Positions 1 to 8,341 of a stretch of 64,000 bases of DNA are shown here, in pieces; the stretch's first letter is position 1; each line of letters opens with the position of its first letter. The position numbers and the translations under genes were made by a program. The notes under the pieces are model-generated. The model ran no database searches, was not told the origin of the DNA, and saw only the letters and a list, made by a program, of their open reading frames with translations. Source of the DNA: Fictibacillus arsenicus (GTDB lineage: Bacteria; Bacillota; Bacilli; Bacillales; Fictibacillaceae); contig NZ_MQMF01000003.1 of NCBI RefSeq assembly GCF_001999465.1, forward strand, positions 124,001 to 188,000, given 5' to 3'.

Positions 1-195
1 GAATAAGGGGATGTTCAAGGCAAGGTTAGAATACGAAGGATCAATGGAAAATAAAAAATAGAGAATAAGAGTGATCCCGGTGAAACCGCCTTCTGCTAAA
101 TTGTTTGTCATATTAATATGAACAATTCCAAAAGAGAAAATAGCAGAACCAAGTAGGATAAAAAGAATATTTTTTAGTTTGATAGGATAAATCAT
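1..195 (-). CDS. ypjC: YitT family membrane protein, N-terminal part (YpjC-like)
   Basis: This is the first 65 codons of a minus-strand gene that runs off the left edge. The translation starts MIYPIKLKNILFILLGSAIF and has a hydrophobic segment at about residues 8-25. It then has a NMTNNLAEGGFTGIT stretch, which is typical of the first helix and loop of YitT/DUF161 proteins. An AAGAGG ribosome site precedes the ATG. In B. subtilis ypjC lies beside ypjD and dapB, which agrees with the neighbours here, although the strand is opposite to ypjD. The function of YitT proteins is poorly known. The gene symbol rests on position and family and is less certain than the family. Confidence 0.7.
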   Translation of the reverse strand, partial: MIYPIKLKNILFILLGSAIFSFGIVHINMTNNLAEGGFTGITLILYFLFSIDPSYSNLALNIPLF

Positions 196-410
196 ATAAT
201 GCCTCTTTTCTGTCTAAATCGAGTTGTTTCTTTAGGCTGCTTTCTTAATTTTGTTATTGAAAGGAGTTGATCAATCAATAATCTTTTAGGAAACAGCCTT
301 TTCTTTAAAACACGCCTTCCTATTATAATCAAAATTTCATGAAATTTGTCAAACATAAAAAATACCGATAACATATAGGTGGAACTAAAAAGATAAGGAG
401 GGTCACCATA

Positions 411-758
411 ATGGCCAACCGTACTTTAAAAGAAAGTCAGGACATAGTAGATCAATACATATCACAGTTTAAAGAAGGGTACTTCAGCCCTCTTGCAATG
501 CTTGCCAGATTGACCGAGGAGCTTGGTGAACTCGCTCGTGAGGTGAATCACCATTATGGCGAAAAACCGAAAAAGTCATCAGAAGATGCGAAGACAGTAG
601 AAGAAGAACTTGGAGATATGTTCTTTGTTTTAATATGCCTAGCAAATTCCCTTAATATAGATTTAGATAAAGCACTTAGTACAGTAATGAATAAATTTCA
701 AACACGGGATAAAGACAGATGGACACGGATTGATGAAGGAGAGAGAGACAATGGATAA
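411..758 (+). CDS. ypjD: MazG-like nucleotide pyrophosphohydrolase (YpjD)
   Basis: The 115-residue product is all-helical and matches the compact MazG/dUTPase-2 fold that hydrolyses NTPs to NMP and pyrophosphate. The metal-binding signature is visible as EELGE at residues 36-40 and EEELGD at 64-69 (E66 and D69 as the ExxD pair). A strong AAGGAGGG site precedes the ATG. The 3' end overlaps dapB by 8 bases, so the two genes are probably co-transcribed. The exact nucleotide substrate cannot be read from the sequence; a house-cleaning role is the family expectation. Confidence 0.88.
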   Translation: MANRTLKESQDIVDQYISQFKEGYFSPLAMLARLTEELGELAREVNHHYGEKPKKSSEDAKTVEEELGDMFFVLICLANSLNIDLDKALSTVMNKFQTRDKDRWTRIDEGERDNG

Positions 759-1554
759 AATAAAAATTATTTTAGCAGGTCCCCGCGGTAAGATGGGTAC
801 AGAAGCGTTGAAGATGATTGAAGCTGCATCTCATTTCGAACTGGCAGCTGCAGTGGACTCTAAGAATGACGGTTTGCAAGTGAAAGATCTAGAGGGTGCT
901 CCTGTTTCTATGGAAACACCAGTCTACGATGACTTAGAACGATGTATCCAGTCGGTGGAAGCAGATGTATTAGTTGACCTGACTCGCCCCGATATTGGTA
1001 AAAAACACCTTGAAATCGCCCTTAACCACGGATTAAGAACGGTGATCGGCACGACTGGTTTTTCAAATGAGGATCTCGAAAGGCTGACAGAGCTTGCACA
1101 AGAAAAAGATACAGGTGCTATAATCGCACCAAACTTTGCGATAGGTGCTATCTTGATGATGAAATTTTCACAGATGGCTGCTAAATATCTTCCTGATATT
1201 GAAATTATAGAGAAGCATCATGATCAGAAGCTTGATGCACCATCAGGTACTGCACTTAAGACCGCTCAGCTCATTACTGAAGTCCGCGAAGAAAAGAGAC
1301 AAGGGCATCCAGATGAAAAAGAAGACTTGCAAGGTGCAAGAGGAGCAGACCTAGAGGGAATTCGAATTCATAGTGTAAGACTGCCCGGGTTAGTCGCTCA
1401 CCAAGAAGTTATGTTTGGCGGTGAAGGACAGCTGCTGACTATCCGCCATGATTCTATGAACAGAGCGTCTTTCATGCCGGGAGTGAAAATGGCTGTAGAA
1501 AGTGTTATGAACATAGATGGCCTAGTTTATGGACTTGAAAATATTATGGAATAA
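751..1554 (+). CDS. dapB: 4-hydroxy-tetrahydrodipicolinate reductase
   Basis: This cytoplasmic enzyme reduces 4-hydroxy-tetrahydrodipicolinate with NAD(P)H in the lysine and diaminopimelate pathway, which also feeds dipicolinate for spores. The N-terminal Rossmann motif AGPRGKMG and the catalytic block [15 protein letters not shown] (H156, H157, K160) are intact. I place the start at the ATG at 751, giving 267 residues, the usual family length, with AAGGAG ten bases upstream. The open frame extends seven codons further to a TTG, but that would put the ribosome site inside the gene. It overlaps the end of ypjD and is followed after 11 bases by mgsA. Confidence 0.97.
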   Translation: MDKIKIILAGPRGKMGTEALKMIEAASHFELAAAVDSKNDGLQVKDLEGAPVSMETPVYDDLERCIQSVEADVLVDLTRPDIGKKHLEIALNHGLRTVIGTTGFSNEDLERLTELAQEKDTGAIIAPNFAIGAILMMKFSQMAAKYLPDIEIIEKHHDQKLDAPSGTALKTAQLITEVREEKRQGHPDEKEDLQGARGADLEGIRIHSVRLPGLVAHQEVMFGGEGQLLTIRHDSMNRASFMPGVKMAVESVMNIDGLVYGLENIME

Positions 1555-1565
1555 GAGGTGTAATC

Positions 1566-1982
1566 ATGAAAATAGCTCTTATTGCGCACGATAAAAAGAA
1601 AAACGATATGATTAATTTTACAATCGCTTATAAAGATATATTAATGGATCATACTTTATACGCAACCGGAACAACCGGATCAAAAATAAATGAAGCTACA
1701 AATCTTTCTATAAACTTGCTGCAGTCTGGCCCATTAGGCGGAGATCAGCAGATCGGTGCACTGATTGCTGAAAACGAACTTGATCTCGTATTATTTTTCA
1801 GAGATCCTTTAACAGCGCAGCCGCATGAACCAGATGTATCAGCATTAATGCGTCTGTGTGATGTCTATCAAATTCCGCTGGCAACAAATTTAGCTTCAGC
1901 TGAACTTTTTATCAAGTCGCTGGAACGAGGAGACTTAGACTGGCGCAGAATAATCGATGAAAGAGAGTCAGAAAACAAATGA
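1566..1982 (+). CDS. mgsA: Methylglyoxal synthase
   Basis: The enzyme converts dihydroxyacetone phosphate to methylglyoxal and phosphate, a bypass of lower glycolysis under phosphate limitation. The 138-residue length is normal. The phosphate-binding motif [10 protein letters not shown] and the catalytic [11 protein letters not shown] block (D60) are present, followed by [14 protein letters not shown] with conserved Asp and His. The stop codon overlaps the next ATG as ATGA, so translation is probably coupled to bshB1. Methylglyoxal is detoxified through bacillithiol-dependent steps in Bacillus, so the linkage to bshB1 and bshA makes physiological sense. Confidence 0.96.
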   Translation: MKIALIAHDKKKNDMINFTIAYKDILMDHTLYATGTTGSKINEATNLSINLLQSGPLGGDQQIGALIAENELDLVLFFRDPLTAQPHEPDVSALMRLCDVYQIPLATNLASAELFIKSLERGDLDWRRIIDERESENK

Positions 1983-2671
1983 ACCTTCAAAACTGGCTAG
2001 CTTTCGGTGCACATGCAGATGATGTGGAAATCGGAATGGGAGCAGCAATTAAAAAGGAAACAGAAAGAGCCCGTGAAGTTATAATCTGTGACTTAACAGA
2101 AGCTGAACTTTCATCAAACGGAAGCGTTGAGATCAGAAGACAAGAAGCTAAAGACGCAGCTGATATTCTAGGTGTCAAAAATAGAGTGAACCTTCAGCTT
2201 CCGGACAGGGGTTTGTACTTACGTGAAGAATTCATCTTGAAAATGGTTTCTTGTATCAGAAAGTTCAAGCCCGAGTATGTATTTGCTCCTTATTGGGCCG
2301 ACCGTCATCCTGATCATGGAAATTGCGCTAAATTAGTTAAAGAAGCTGTTTTTTCAGCTGGTATCAAAAATATAAAGGATCCAGATGAACTACATGCACA
2401 TAAGGTGAAGAATATATTCTATTACTTCATCAACAGCACGGAAAGACCATCGTTATTTTTGGATATCAGTGATTCATATTCATATAAAATTCAAGCATTG
2501 CAAGCCTATCCTTCTCAGTTTATAAAAACGGCAGACAGTGTTGATACACCGCTCACAAACGGTTATATTGAACGCGTTGAAGCAAGGGACAGGCTGTTTG
2601 GACTTGAAGCGGGTACTTCTTATGCAGAAGGTTTTATTCCGGAACAAATTTATGTGACCAACCATTTATAA
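1979..2671 (+). CDS. bshB1: Bacillithiol biosynthesis deacetylase BshB1
   Basis: This zinc-dependent PIG-L/LmbE deacetylase removes the acetyl group from GlcNAc-malate, the second step of bacillithiol synthesis. The metal site is seen as AHADD (H12, D14, D15) and RHPDH (H110, D112, H113). The protein has 230 residues, like the B. subtilis enzyme. It starts within the mgsA stop codon (ATGA) and is followed by bshA after ten bases, so the two bacillithiol enzymes are in one operon. A second paralogue (BshB2) and BshC are not in this window. Confidence 0.95.
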   Translation: MNLQNWLAFGAHADDVEIGMGAAIKKETERAREVIICDLTEAELSSNGSVEIRRQEAKDAADILGVKNRVNLQLPDRGLYLREEFILKMVSCIRKFKPEYVFAPYWADRHPDHGNCAKLVKEAVFSAGIKNIKDPDELHAHKVKNIFYYFINSTERPSLFLDISDSYSYKIQALQAYPSQFIKTADSVDTPLTNGYIERVEARDRLFGLEAGTSYAEGFIPEQIYVTNHL

Positions 2672-2681
2672 GGAGATCGTT

Positions 2682-3812
2682 ATGAAGTTAAAAATCGGAA
2701 TCACCTGTTATCCTACAGTCGGAGGATCTGGGGTGGTTGCTACTGAACTAGGGAAATTGCTAGCAGAAAGAGGCCATGAGATTCACTTTATCACGTCCAG
2801 TATACCTTTTCGTCTCGGGAAATTTTATCCGAACATTTTTTTTCATGAAGTAGAAGTAAATCAATATTCGGTTTTTCAGTATCCTCCATATGACCTTGCC
2901 CTTGCAAGCAAGATGGCAGAGGTAGCCAAGCGGGAAAAATTAGATCTTCTGCACGTGCATTATGCTGTACCGCACGCAGTATGCGCTGTTCTTGCGAAGC
3001 AGATGCTAGATGACAATATAAAAATTGTTACCACTCTTCACGGAACAGATATCACGGTATTAGGCTACGATCCTTCATTAAGTGAGATGATAAAATTCGG
3101 CATCGAAAAATCTGATGCAGTAACAGCCGTTTCCCATCAGTTAAAAGAGGATACAGAGCAGCTGCTAAAAACTCAAAAAGAAATTATTCCAGTACATAAT
3201 TTTGTTGATGAGCGAGTTTATTACAGACGTGATAATAATTCAGAGCTTAAAGAAACATATGGAATAAAAGATGATGAAAAAGTAATCGTACATATATCTA
3301 ACTTCAGGCCCGTTAAACGGATCCAGGATGTGATCAAAGCTTTTTCTTTGATTAGAAAAGAGATGCCATCAAAGTTATTGCTGATCGGAAACGGGCCTGA
3401 GTTAACGGTAGCGTGTGAACAGGTCCGTGAACTCAACATAGAAGATGATGTTTTATTTTTAGGGAAACAGGAGAATGTAGGAGAGCTATTTTCAATTTGT
3501 GATATGAAACTTCTGTTATCAGAAAAAGAAAGCTTCGGACTCGTTCTGTTAGAAGCGATGGCTTGCGGTGTGCCTGTAATTGGAACGCGCATCGGCGGTA
3601 TTCCTGAAGTGATCGTTGATGGTGAGACTGGGTACATGGTAGAAGTAGGAGACACAGCTGCTGTAGCAGATAAAGCTATATCGTTATTGAAAGATGTTGA
3701 AAGACATAACCGATTCAGGGAGAATTCTGTTAAGCATGTAAGAGAAAACTTTTTATCTGAAAAAATAGTGAGTGTATATGAAGAAATCTATAACTCTTTA
3801 GTAAAGGGTTGA
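2682..3812 (+). CDS. bshA: N-acetyl-alpha-D-glucosaminyl L-malate synthase BshA
   Basis: This GT4-family retaining glycosyltransferase joins UDP-GlcNAc to L-malate, the first step of bacillithiol synthesis. Of 376 residues, the N-terminal acceptor domain carries the glycine-rich loop [15 protein letters not shown] at about residues 9-23. The C-terminal donor domain carries [19 protein letters not shown], the E-x7-E signature. AAGGAGATCG precedes the ATG. The gene lies directly downstream of bshB1 and seven bases before cca, as in B. subtilis. Confidence 0.96.
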   Translation: MKLKIGITCYPTVGGSGVVATELGKLLAERGHEIHFITSSIPFRLGKFYPNIFFHEVEVNQYSVFQYPPYDLALASKMAEVAKREKLDLLHVHYAVPHAVCAVLAKQMLDDNIKIVTTLHGTDITVLGYDPSLSEMIKFGIEKSDAVTAVSHQLKEDTEQLLKTQKEIIPVHNFVDERVYYRRDNNSELKETYGIKDDEKVIVHISNFRPVKRIQDVIKAFSLIRKEMPSKLLLIGNGPELTVACEQVRELNIEDDVLFLGKQENVGELFSICDMKLLLSEKESFGLVLLEAMACGVPVIGTRIGGIPEVIVDGETGYMVEVGDTAAVADKAISLLKDVERHNRFRENSVKHVRENFLSEKIVSVYEEIYNSLVKG

Positions 3813-3819
3813 GTTTCAA

Positions 3820-5004
3820 ATGAACAAATTGTTTGAGGAAGCTTCCTTTGTAATAGAACAAATTGAATCAAAAGGTTTTAAGGCGTATTTTGTAGGAGGT
3901 TGTGTTCGGGATTATTGTTTAAATCGACCGATAAAAGACATAGACATCGCTTCGAGTGCAAAGCCTGAAGAAATACAAAGCATCTTCCCAAAAACGATTC
4001 CAGTCGGTATAGAACATGGAACGGTCATCGTTAGATATAATCATGTTTCTTATGAAGTGACAACCTTCAGAAAAGAAGACAAATATGAAGATTTCCGAAG
4101 ACCTTCTAAAGTGTGGTTTGTCACGAATTTAGAAGAAGATCTGTCCAGAAGAGATTTTACGTTTAATGCAATGGCAATGGATAAGAACTTTCAGCTCATC
4201 GATCCATTCAATGGAAGAGAAGATCTTAAAAAGCAGCAGATCCGAACTGTAGGAAAACCCGATCACCGATTCTCTGAAGATCCACTCCGCATTATGCGGG
4301 CATTCCGTTTTATGAGTGTGTACGATATGAGGATTGAAGAAAAAACGAAGTTAGCACTAAAAAAGAATGCACCATTACTAAAAAGAATATCTACTGAAAG
4401 AATAACGATGGAATTTAAGAAACTGCTGGAAGGCAAACAGGCCGGAAAAGCACTGCAGCTTATGCAAGATTGTGGTGTCTTCCCATACATGCCTTATCCT
4501 TTAGAGGAAATTTCCGAGGGCAGCTTGCTGTCATTTAACTGGAGTTCTTTAAAGAGTGAAGAACAAAGATGGGCGGCTATAATCGTTTTAACTAAAGTGG
4601 ATGATGAGAGAGATTTCTTAAAGTTATGGAAACTTCCAAATAAGGTGATCCAGTCAGTTTTGAACATTCTTGTTTCATATAAAAAAGAAAAATGGTCAAA
4701 AATGGATTTGTACACCACAGGATTAAATGCAGCACTATCAGGGCTGAGGATAAAATGTCTTGTTGAGGATGAATCCTTTGAAGAACAAGCGAGCAAGCTG
4801 AAACACCTTGCAAAAGAAATTGTTATTCATTCTAGAGATGACATCCCTTTAAACGGCGAGGACATTTTGAAGATAAAACAAAAAGCGCCGGGTGTGTGGG
4901 TAGGACAACTTTTTCAAGAGTTAGAAAAAGAAATTGTTGAAGGTAACCTCCCTCTTTCTGAAAATGAGATCAGCGATTGGGTGAGAAGGTGGGGAAAAGA
5001 ATGA
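3820..5004 (+). CDS. cca: CCA tRNA nucleotidyltransferase
   Basis: The enzyme adds or repairs the 3' CCA end of tRNAs without a nucleic-acid template. It is a class II enzyme of 394 residues. Motif A is GGCVRDYCL followed by the metal-binding D40-I-D42. Motif B is RRDFTFNAMAMD, then PLRIMRAFRF, and the ERxxxE-type nucleotide-selecting helix reads TERITMEF. The ribosome site AAGGGTTGAG is moderate. The stop codon overlaps the birA start as ATGA. All catalytic elements look intact. Confidence 0.95.
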   Translation: MNKLFEEASFVIEQIESKGFKAYFVGGCVRDYCLNRPIKDIDIASSAKPEEIQSIFPKTIPVGIEHGTVIVRYNHVSYEVTTFRKEDKYEDFRRPSKVWFVTNLEEDLSRRDFTFNAMAMDKNFQLIDPFNGREDLKKQQIRTVGKPDHRFSEDPLRIMRAFRFMSVYDMRIEEKTKLALKKNAPLLKRISTERITMEFKKLLEGKQAGKALQLMQDCGVFPYMPYPLEEISEGSLLSFNWSSLKSEEQRWAAIIVLTKVDDERDFLKLWKLPNKVIQSVLNILVSYKKEKWSKMDLYTTGLNAALSGLRIKCLVEDESFEEQASKLKHLAKEIVIHSRDDIPLNGEDILKIKQKAPGVWVGQLFQELEKEIVEGNLPLSENEISDWVRRWGKE

Positions 5005-5975
5005 GAGAAGCATTATTACACATGCTGGCCGAAAAAGAAGGTGAATTTGTTTCAGGTCAGCAGATAAGTGAAAACTTGAACTGTTCACGGACAGCCATAT
5101 GGAAACATATTTCAGAGCTTAGGAAATCAGGATATTCGATTGAAGCCGTACAGAAAAGAGGCTACCGTCTGCTCACTTCTCCTGATCTTGTAACAGCAGA
5201 GGAAGTCTCTTTATATACAGGTGAAGGAACATTCGGCAAAAAGGTTACTTACAAAACATCTGTTAAAAGCACCCAGGAAATTGCACACAGCTTAGCAAGA
5301 GAAGGTGCTGTTGAAGGAAGTATAGTAATCGCCGATGAACAGACCGGCGGAAGAGGAAGGCTAGGGAGAGCGTGGCAGTCTCCATCTGGAACAGGTATCT
5401 GGATGAGTCTCATCCTTCGTCCCGAAATCCCTCTTCAAAAAGCTCCGCAGCTCACATTGCTTATTGCTGTTGCTGCATCAAGAGCCATTGAAAAAGTCAC
5501 TGGTCTTGAAGCGGCTATCAAGTGGCCGAATGACCTTTTAATCAAAGGAAAGAAAGTAGCGGGAATTCTGACTGAACTCCAGGCAGAAGCCGATTCAATC
5601 CATTCTGTTATTGTGGGAATCGGAATGAATGTCAATCAGGAGAAAAAGCACTTTTCAGAAGAAATTTCAGAAATTGCAACAAGTCTTTCGATCGAAAGCG
5701 GAAAAACCTATAAACGAGCTGAACTAGCAGGTGCAGTTTTGCAAGAGATTGAAAATCTGTATAGAAGCTACTTAGACAATGGCTTTGCGGTAATAAAGCT
5801 TCTTTGGGAAGCGCGTGCTTACAGCCTTGGAAAAAGAATTACTGCAAGATCTGTCACAGGGTCTATAACTGGCTACGCAAAAGGAATTACGGATGAAGGG
5901 GTCCTGCTGCTCGAAGATGACAATGGCGAGATTCATTCAATCTATTCAGCGGATATCGAATTTCCTTCTCACTAA
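5001..5975 (+). CDS. birA: Biotin protein ligase / biotin operon repressor
   Basis: This bifunctional protein biotinylates acetyl-CoA carboxylase and pyruvate carboxylase carrier lysines through biotinyl-AMP, and represses biotin genes. The N-terminus has a winged helix-turn-helix (residues about 5-58, with LNCSRTAIWKHISELRKSGY). The ligase domain has the adenylate loop GRGRLGRAW and KWPNDL, then a C-terminal SH3-like domain. I place the start at the ATG at 5001, which overlaps the cca stop (ATGA) and has AAGGTGGGG upstream. The open frame continues eight codons upstream to a TTG that lacks a ribosome site. Length is 324 residues. Confidence 0.95.
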   Translation: MREALLHMLAEKEGEFVSGQQISENLNCSRTAIWKHISELRKSGYSIEAVQKRGYRLLTSPDLVTAEEVSLYTGEGTFGKKVTYKTSVKSTQEIAHSLAREGAVEGSIVIADEQTGGRGRLGRAWQSPSGTGIWMSLILRPEIPLQKAPQLTLLIAVAASRAIEKVTGLEAAIKWPNDLLIKGKKVAGILTELQAEADSIHSVIVGIGMNVNQEKKHFSEEISEIATSLSIESGKTYKRAELAGAVLQEIENLYRSYLDNGFAVIKLLWEARAYSLGKRITARSVTGSITGYAKGITDEGVLLLEDDNGEIHSIYSADIEFPSH

Positions 5976-6059
5976 GTTATGTACGTGATAAAATAATCTT
6001 ATAGGCGGTATCCTTACAGCGGAACTGCACTAGTACTGCAAGTTTTTAAACATCAACCA

Positions 6060-6200
6060 TATATCTGCCTAGATCCAAAATCAGGACCGGGACAGAGGGA
6101 GCAAACAATCAAAACGTCTAGGGATGTTTCCTATGCCTTCTTCCTCTTTGGAAGAAGGTTTTTTTGCACTCTGGCCCTGTTAAAAAACAGGGAGGCTAAA
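6060..6200 (+). promoter_or_regulatory. Structured leader upstream of panBCD, possible attenuator
   Basis: The 228-base gap between birA and panB is long for this tight region. It contains paired hexamers CCTAGA (6068-6073) and TCTAGG (6117-6122), an A-rich linker, and then a perfect terminator hairpin 38 bases before panB. A conserved 'pan' RNA motif has been described upstream of panB in Firmicutes. I cannot confirm from memory that this sequence fits that consensus. It could equally be an ordinary birA 3' end followed by a promoter. Confidence 0.35.
6136..6165 (+). terminator. Intrinsic terminator before panB
   Basis: A perfect 9-bp stem CCTTCTTCC/GGAAGAAGG with a 5-base loop is followed by seven T residues. 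It ends 38 bases before the panB start, so it either ends the birA transcript or acts as the off-state of a panB leader. Confidence 0.85.
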
Positions 6201-6203
6201 AAT

Positions 6204-7043
6204 ATGAAAACAACAAAAAGCTTTCTCAAGATGAAAAGAGACGGCGAAAAAATTTCAATGGTAACGGCATATGACTATCCATCAGCTATGATCTGTGAAA
6301 AGGCTGGAATGGATCTCATATTAGTCGGAGATTCTCTCGGTATGGTCGTTTTAGGATATGAATCTACCATACCAGTTACATTAGGAGATATGATCCATCA
6401 TACGAAAGCGGTAAGGCGCGGGGCGTCCGACACGTTTATCGTAACAGACATGCCGTTTATGACCTATCATGGCTCAATCGACGTGACGCTGGACAACGCA
6501 AGAAGAATGATGCAGGAAAGTGGAGCATCCGCTGTAAAGCTTGAAGGCGGCAAACAAGTGATCTCTACAATAGAAACATTGACGAACGCTGGTGTTCCAG
6601 TGATGGGGCATCTTGGGCTGACTCCGCAGATGGTCGGAGTCATGGGCGGTTACAGCGTGCAAGCGAAAGAAGAGGAAGAGGCAAACAGACTTTTAGAAGA
6701 ATGTCTGTTATTAGAAAAAGCTGGAGCGTTCGCGCTTGTTTTAGAATGTGTACCTCAGCAGCTTGCAGAAATAGCGTCAAAAAAACTGACGATCCCAGTG
6801 ATAGGCATTGGTGCAGGTAAACATACAGATGGTCAAGTTTTGGTCTATCACGATATGATCGGGTATGGGTTTCATCATATACCAAAATTCGTAAAGTCTT
6901 ACGGAAATGTTAAAGATATGATGATCAGAGGACTCGAGAAGTATAAAAATGATGTACAGCAGAGGAAGTTCCCTGAAGAAGAACACAGCTTTAACATGAA
7001 ACCAGAAACGATCGACCGTTTGTATGGAGGAGTTAAGTCATGA
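6204..7043 (+). CDS. panB: 3-methyl-2-oxobutanoate hydroxymethyltransferase
   Basis: The enzyme transfers a hydroxymethyl group from methylene-tetrahydrofolate to 2-oxoisovalerate, giving ketopantoate, the first step of pantothenate synthesis. The 279-residue TIM-barrel sequence has the signature VTAYDYPSA near the N-terminus, the metal and substrate region LVGDSLGM, and KLEGG further on. The ribosome site GGGAGG lies nine bases before the ATG. It is the first gene of panB-panC-panD, with ATGA overlap into panC. Confidence 0.96.
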   Translation: MKTTKSFLKMKRDGEKISMVTAYDYPSAMICEKAGMDLILVGDSLGMVVLGYESTIPVTLGDMIHHTKAVRRGASDTFIVTDMPFMTYHGSIDVTLDNARRMMQESGASAVKLEGGKQVISTIETLTNAGVPVMGHLGLTPQMVGVMGGYSVQAKEEEEANRLLEECLLLEKAGAFALVLECVPQQLAEIASKKLTIPVIGIGAGKHTDGQVLVYHDMIGYGFHHIPKFVKSYGNVKDMMIRGLEKYKNDVQQRKFPEEEHSFNMKPETIDRLYGGVKS

Positions 7044-7924
7044 TTATCTTGAAAAGCATCCAAGACATGCAGAAATACATGCTCCAAGAAAAAAAAGCAG
7101 ATAAAAAGGTAGGATTCGTACCAACAATGGGGTATCTGCATGAAGGGCATCTTTCATTGATAGAACGTGCGAAGAAAGAGTCTGACATCGTTGCGGTAAG
7201 TATATTTGTCAATCCGCTGCAATTCGGACCGAACGAAGATTTTGACCGTTATCCGCGGGATTTTGAACGTGATAAAAAACTTGCAGAACAAGCAGGTGCA
7301 GATGTTCTTTTTAGTCCAGAAACAAAAGAAATGTATCCAGATAGACCTGTTGTCACGGTTTCTGTAAACAGAAGAACCGATGCTCTTTGCGGGAAAAGCA
7401 GAATAGGACATTTTGACGGGGTGGCAACAGTTCTTACTAAGCTGTTTCACATTGTTTCACCAGATAAGGCATTTTTCGGTCTGAAAGATGCTCAGCAGGT
7501 GGCAGTAGTTCGAGGTCTTGTTGATGATTTTAATTTTCCTGTAGAGATCGTTGGATGTGAAACGATACGAGAATCTGATGGACTGGCGAAGAGCTCAAGA
7601 AATGTATATCTTACGGAAGAAGAAAGAAAAGAAGCTCATCACTTGTATCAATCTTTACAAAAAGCCCAGAACTGGGTATCGAACTGCGATAGTGGTGAGA
7701 CAGAAGAAAAGATGATAAAATACTTGGAGGAACATACTGTTGGAACTGTTGAATACTGCAAAGTTCTTTCATATCCTGAACTTCTTCCTCCAGATAAAGA
7801 TGACGAAAAGCTGATCATCGCATTAAGTGTAAGATTCAGCAAAGCTCGATTAATAGATAATGTCATTATAGACAACATACTAGAGAAACAAGGAAGCGGG
7901 GAAGAAAAATGTTCCGTACATTAA
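7040..7924 (+). CDS. panC: Pantothenate synthetase
   Basis: The enzyme condenses pantoate and beta-alanine using ATP through a pantoyl-adenylate. The nucleotidyltransferase HxGH-type motif HEGH (H34, H37) sits in [14 protein letters not shown]. The substrate loop is [12 protein letters not shown], and the KMSKS-like lysine lies in AKSSRNVYL. At 294 residues it is normal length. It starts inside the panB stop (ATGA) and overlaps panD by 16 bases, indicating translational coupling across the operon. Confidence 0.96.
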   Translation: MIILKSIQDMQKYMLQEKKADKKVGFVPTMGYLHEGHLSLIERAKKESDIVAVSIFVNPLQFGPNEDFDRYPRDFERDKKLAEQAGADVLFSPETKEMYPDRPVVTVSVNRRTDALCGKSRIGHFDGVATVLTKLFHIVSPDKAFFGLKDAQQVAVVRGLVDDFNFPVEIVGCETIRESDGLAKSSRNVYLTEEERKEAHHLYQSLQKAQNWVSNCDSGETEEKMIKYLEEHTVGTVEYCKVLSYPELLPPDKDDEKLIIALSVRFSKARLIDNVIIDNILEKQGSGEEKCSVH

Positions 7925-8292
7925 TGAAAGCTAAAATACACCGTGCAACCGTAACTGAATCTAATTTAAACTATGTTGGGAGCATCACAATTGATGAAGA
8001 CATTTTAGATGCAGTTGATATGATCCCGAACGAAAAAGTTCAAATTGTAAATAATAATAATGGTGCGCGTTTCGAGACTTATATTATTCCAGGGAAAAGA
8101 GGAAGCGGTGTGATGTGCTTAAATGGCGCAGCTGCGAGACTCGTACAAGAAGGCGATACGATAATTGTTATTTCCTATGCCATGTATGATGAGGCAGAAG
8201 CTAAAAATCATCAGCCTAAAGTGGCGATCATGGACAAGAATAATATGATACAAGAAATGCTTGGTGTTGAACCTGAGGCTACCATCTACTAA
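7909..8292 (+). CDS. panD: Aspartate 1-decarboxylase proenzyme
   Basis: This pyruvoyl enzyme makes beta-alanine from aspartate for pantothenate. The self-processing site G24-S25 lies in NYVGSITID, and the oxyanion and active-site region [11 protein letters not shown] and GKRGSGV are intact. At 127 residues it is the standard length. The start lies within panC (16-base overlap), with AAGCGGGGAAG as ribosome site. Processing would yield a short beta chain and an alpha chain carrying the pyruvoyl group. Confidence 0.96.
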   Translation: MFRTLMKAKIHRATVTESNLNYVGSITIDEDILDAVDMIPNEKVQIVNNNNGARFETYIIPGKRGSGVMCLNGAAARLVQEGDTIIVISYAMYDEAEAKNHQPKVAIMDKNNMIQEMLGVEPEATIY

Positions 8293-8341
8293 TTATTAAT
8301 AATCTATTAAGATAGCCGCAGGGGAATGAGGTGAAGAGGCT

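Noticed and set aside
5976-6203. T-box riboswitch before panB
   Set aside because: No T-box consensus (GGTGGNACCGCG-like) or specifier stem is visible.
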